Assembly (NCBI GenBank): GCA_025453475.1
Contig: JALOQH010000029.1
Location: 1 to 7,378, forward strand
Direction of reading: 5' to 3'
DNA length: 7,378 bases
Source of the DNA: an archaeon
GTDB lineage: Archaea; Nanobdellota; Nanobdellia; Pacearchaeales; GW2011-AR1
Shown here: in pieces, positions 6,631 through 7,378 of the stretch
Layout of the letters: the number at the start of each line of letters is the position of its first letter
Position numbering within the stretch: the first letter of the stretch is position 1
Notes under the pieces: model-generated
Told to the model about the DNA's origin: nothing
Databases searched by the model: none
What the model saw: the letters and a program-made list of their open reading frames with translations, nothing else
Program-made: the position numbers and the translations under genes

Positions 6631-6637
6631 GCATTCC

Positions 6638-7378
6638 CTATTCGCCTTCAACCCCGTACATCTCATGGTTATACGTGTGGGTCTTCAGGTCTTTTGCAAG
6701 CATCTCCATTGCTTTTCCTCCTGTGCCTAATCCTTCGCGCGAGACATACTTTCTTGCAAATTCATGCCCATTTGGCAATCTCGCTGCAAGCTGGAAAACC
6801 TCCCTCAGTAATTTCATCTGGTCTTTGTATCCTTCGTTTTCCTCGTCAGAAAGCCACGCTCCCTTGCTGTTTGCATTCAACGAAGGACCAGTCCACTCTC
6901 TCGGGAAATGCAATGTTGAGCGTCCGAAGAAATTTCTTGGAATATCTGCATAATCTCCCCTGTAAAATCCATGATTTCTGCAGTATTCTCCCAAAACAGT
7001 TCCGCGATAAGGCGAGAATATCGATGCCCATGCAACAGTGGGCAATCCTGTTTCTTTTCTTAAATCAACATTAAACTTCAAGGTCTCCAAATCAGCTTCA
7101 AGGTTTACAGGCGTTCTGTCTTTTGTAGCGCCGTAAGGCAGTCCAATCATCTGCTCTATCCTGCATTTCAGCCCCAAATCCGCAAGATGCTGCATTGTCT
7201 CAACAATCATGCTTTGGTGCATGTGCCTGTTCAGGACTTCTTCCCGAATTGTCGGATTAGCAGATTCAACAGCAAAAGTAATCCCCGTGCATCCTGAATT
7301 TTTCATCAACTGCAGTCTCCTCTGCCCAGCTTCTTTTGAAGCATATTCAAACCTTAGTTGTGCATGATAAGTCAATCC
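6638..7378 (-). CDS. Radical SAM protein, C-terminal part (possibly B12-binding type)
   Basis: The 246 visible residues are the C-terminal part of a radical SAM enzyme; the gene runs off the right edge, so the CxxxCxxC cluster and any cobalamin-binding domain are not seen. The TTG at 7373-7375 is an ordinary leucine codon, not a start. Core features are LTYHAQLRFE (2-11), the strand GCTGITFAVESAN (29-41) typical of the barrel's fourth strand, then RHMHQSMIVETMQHLADLGL (51-70) and MIGLPYGAT (77-85), the glycine-rich SAM-contacting turn. This order is usual for methyltransferases of the BchE/P-methylase (B12-binding radical SAM) group. Residues 115-175 hold a polar, aromatic segment (SPYRGT, FYRGDY, EWTGP) and the rest is a helical tail common in such proteins. 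It lies upstream of the GT39-type gene on the same strand, separated by 36 bases containing a TATA box. Modification of a lipid carrier or glycan is a reasonable guess; the substrate is unknown. Confidence 0.8.
   Translation of the reverse strand, partial: GLTYHAQLRFEYASKEAGQRRLQLMKNSGCTGITFAVESANPTIREEVLNRHMHQSMIVETMQHLADLGLKCRIEQMIGLPYGATKDRTPVNLEADLETLKFNVDLRKETGLPTVAWASIFSPYRGTVLGEYCRNHGFYRGDYADIPRNFFGRSTLHFPREWTGPSLNANSKGAWLSDEENEGYKDQMKLLREVFQLAARLPNGHEFARKYVSREGLGTGGKAMEMLAKDLKTHTYNHEMYGVEGE

Noticed and set aside
6619..7074. Plus-strand open frame of 151 codons opposite the radical SAM gene
   Set aside because: Its translation shows no family resemblance and low-complexity composition, while the minus strand encodes clear radical SAM motifs over the same bases.

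Overview
The window appears to combine DNA from two sources that meet near position 925. The left part (about 1-925) looks bacterial. It holds the N-terminal 168 codons of an RlmN/Cfr-family 23S rRNA methyltransferase and the C-terminal ATPase module of a histidine kinase, both on the minus strand. The right part (about 925-7378) looks archaeal, plausibly from a small-genome DPANN-type lineage, although the lineage is a guess. The archaeal assignment rests on two AT-rich TATA-like boxes, each centred about 25 bases upstream of an ATG (the spacing of leaderless archaeal transcripts), on the lack of clear Shine-Dalgarno sites, and on the gene content: a surface-glycan cluster with a dolichyl-phosphate-glucose-synthase-like glycosyltransferase.

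Layout. 1-504 (minus) is partial rlmN, running off the left edge. 505-615 is a short AT-rich gap with no signal I trust. 616 to about 924 (minus) is the histidine kinase remnant. Around 915-935 both the kinase and an opposite-strand flippase lose their N-termini at the same place. From there to 5103 the plus strand carries a truncated Wzx/MATE-like flippase, an ALG5/DPM1-like GT2, a SAM-dependent methyltransferase, an ExoA-like membrane GT2 and another GT2. The last four are tightly packed (4-base overlap, then 24- and 6-base gaps) behind their own TATA box. From the right edge the minus strand carries the C-terminal part of a radical SAM protein, then a 507-residue GT39/PMT-type membrane glycosyltransferase with its own TATA box. 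The GT39 gene ends inside the last GT2 gene, a convergent overlap of 26 bases.

How the genes fit together (inference). The GT2 enzymes would build a polyprenyl-linked sugar or oligosaccharide on the cytoplasmic face, the flippase would move it across the membrane, and the GT39-type enzyme would use a lipid-phosphate sugar donor on the outer face. The methyltransferase and radical SAM enzyme could modify the glycan or its lipid carrier. This resembles archaeal surface glycosylation loci of known families. I see no CRISPR array, RNA gene, insertion sequence or obviously new system. The most notable feature is the junction, which is more likely an assembly chimera than biology.
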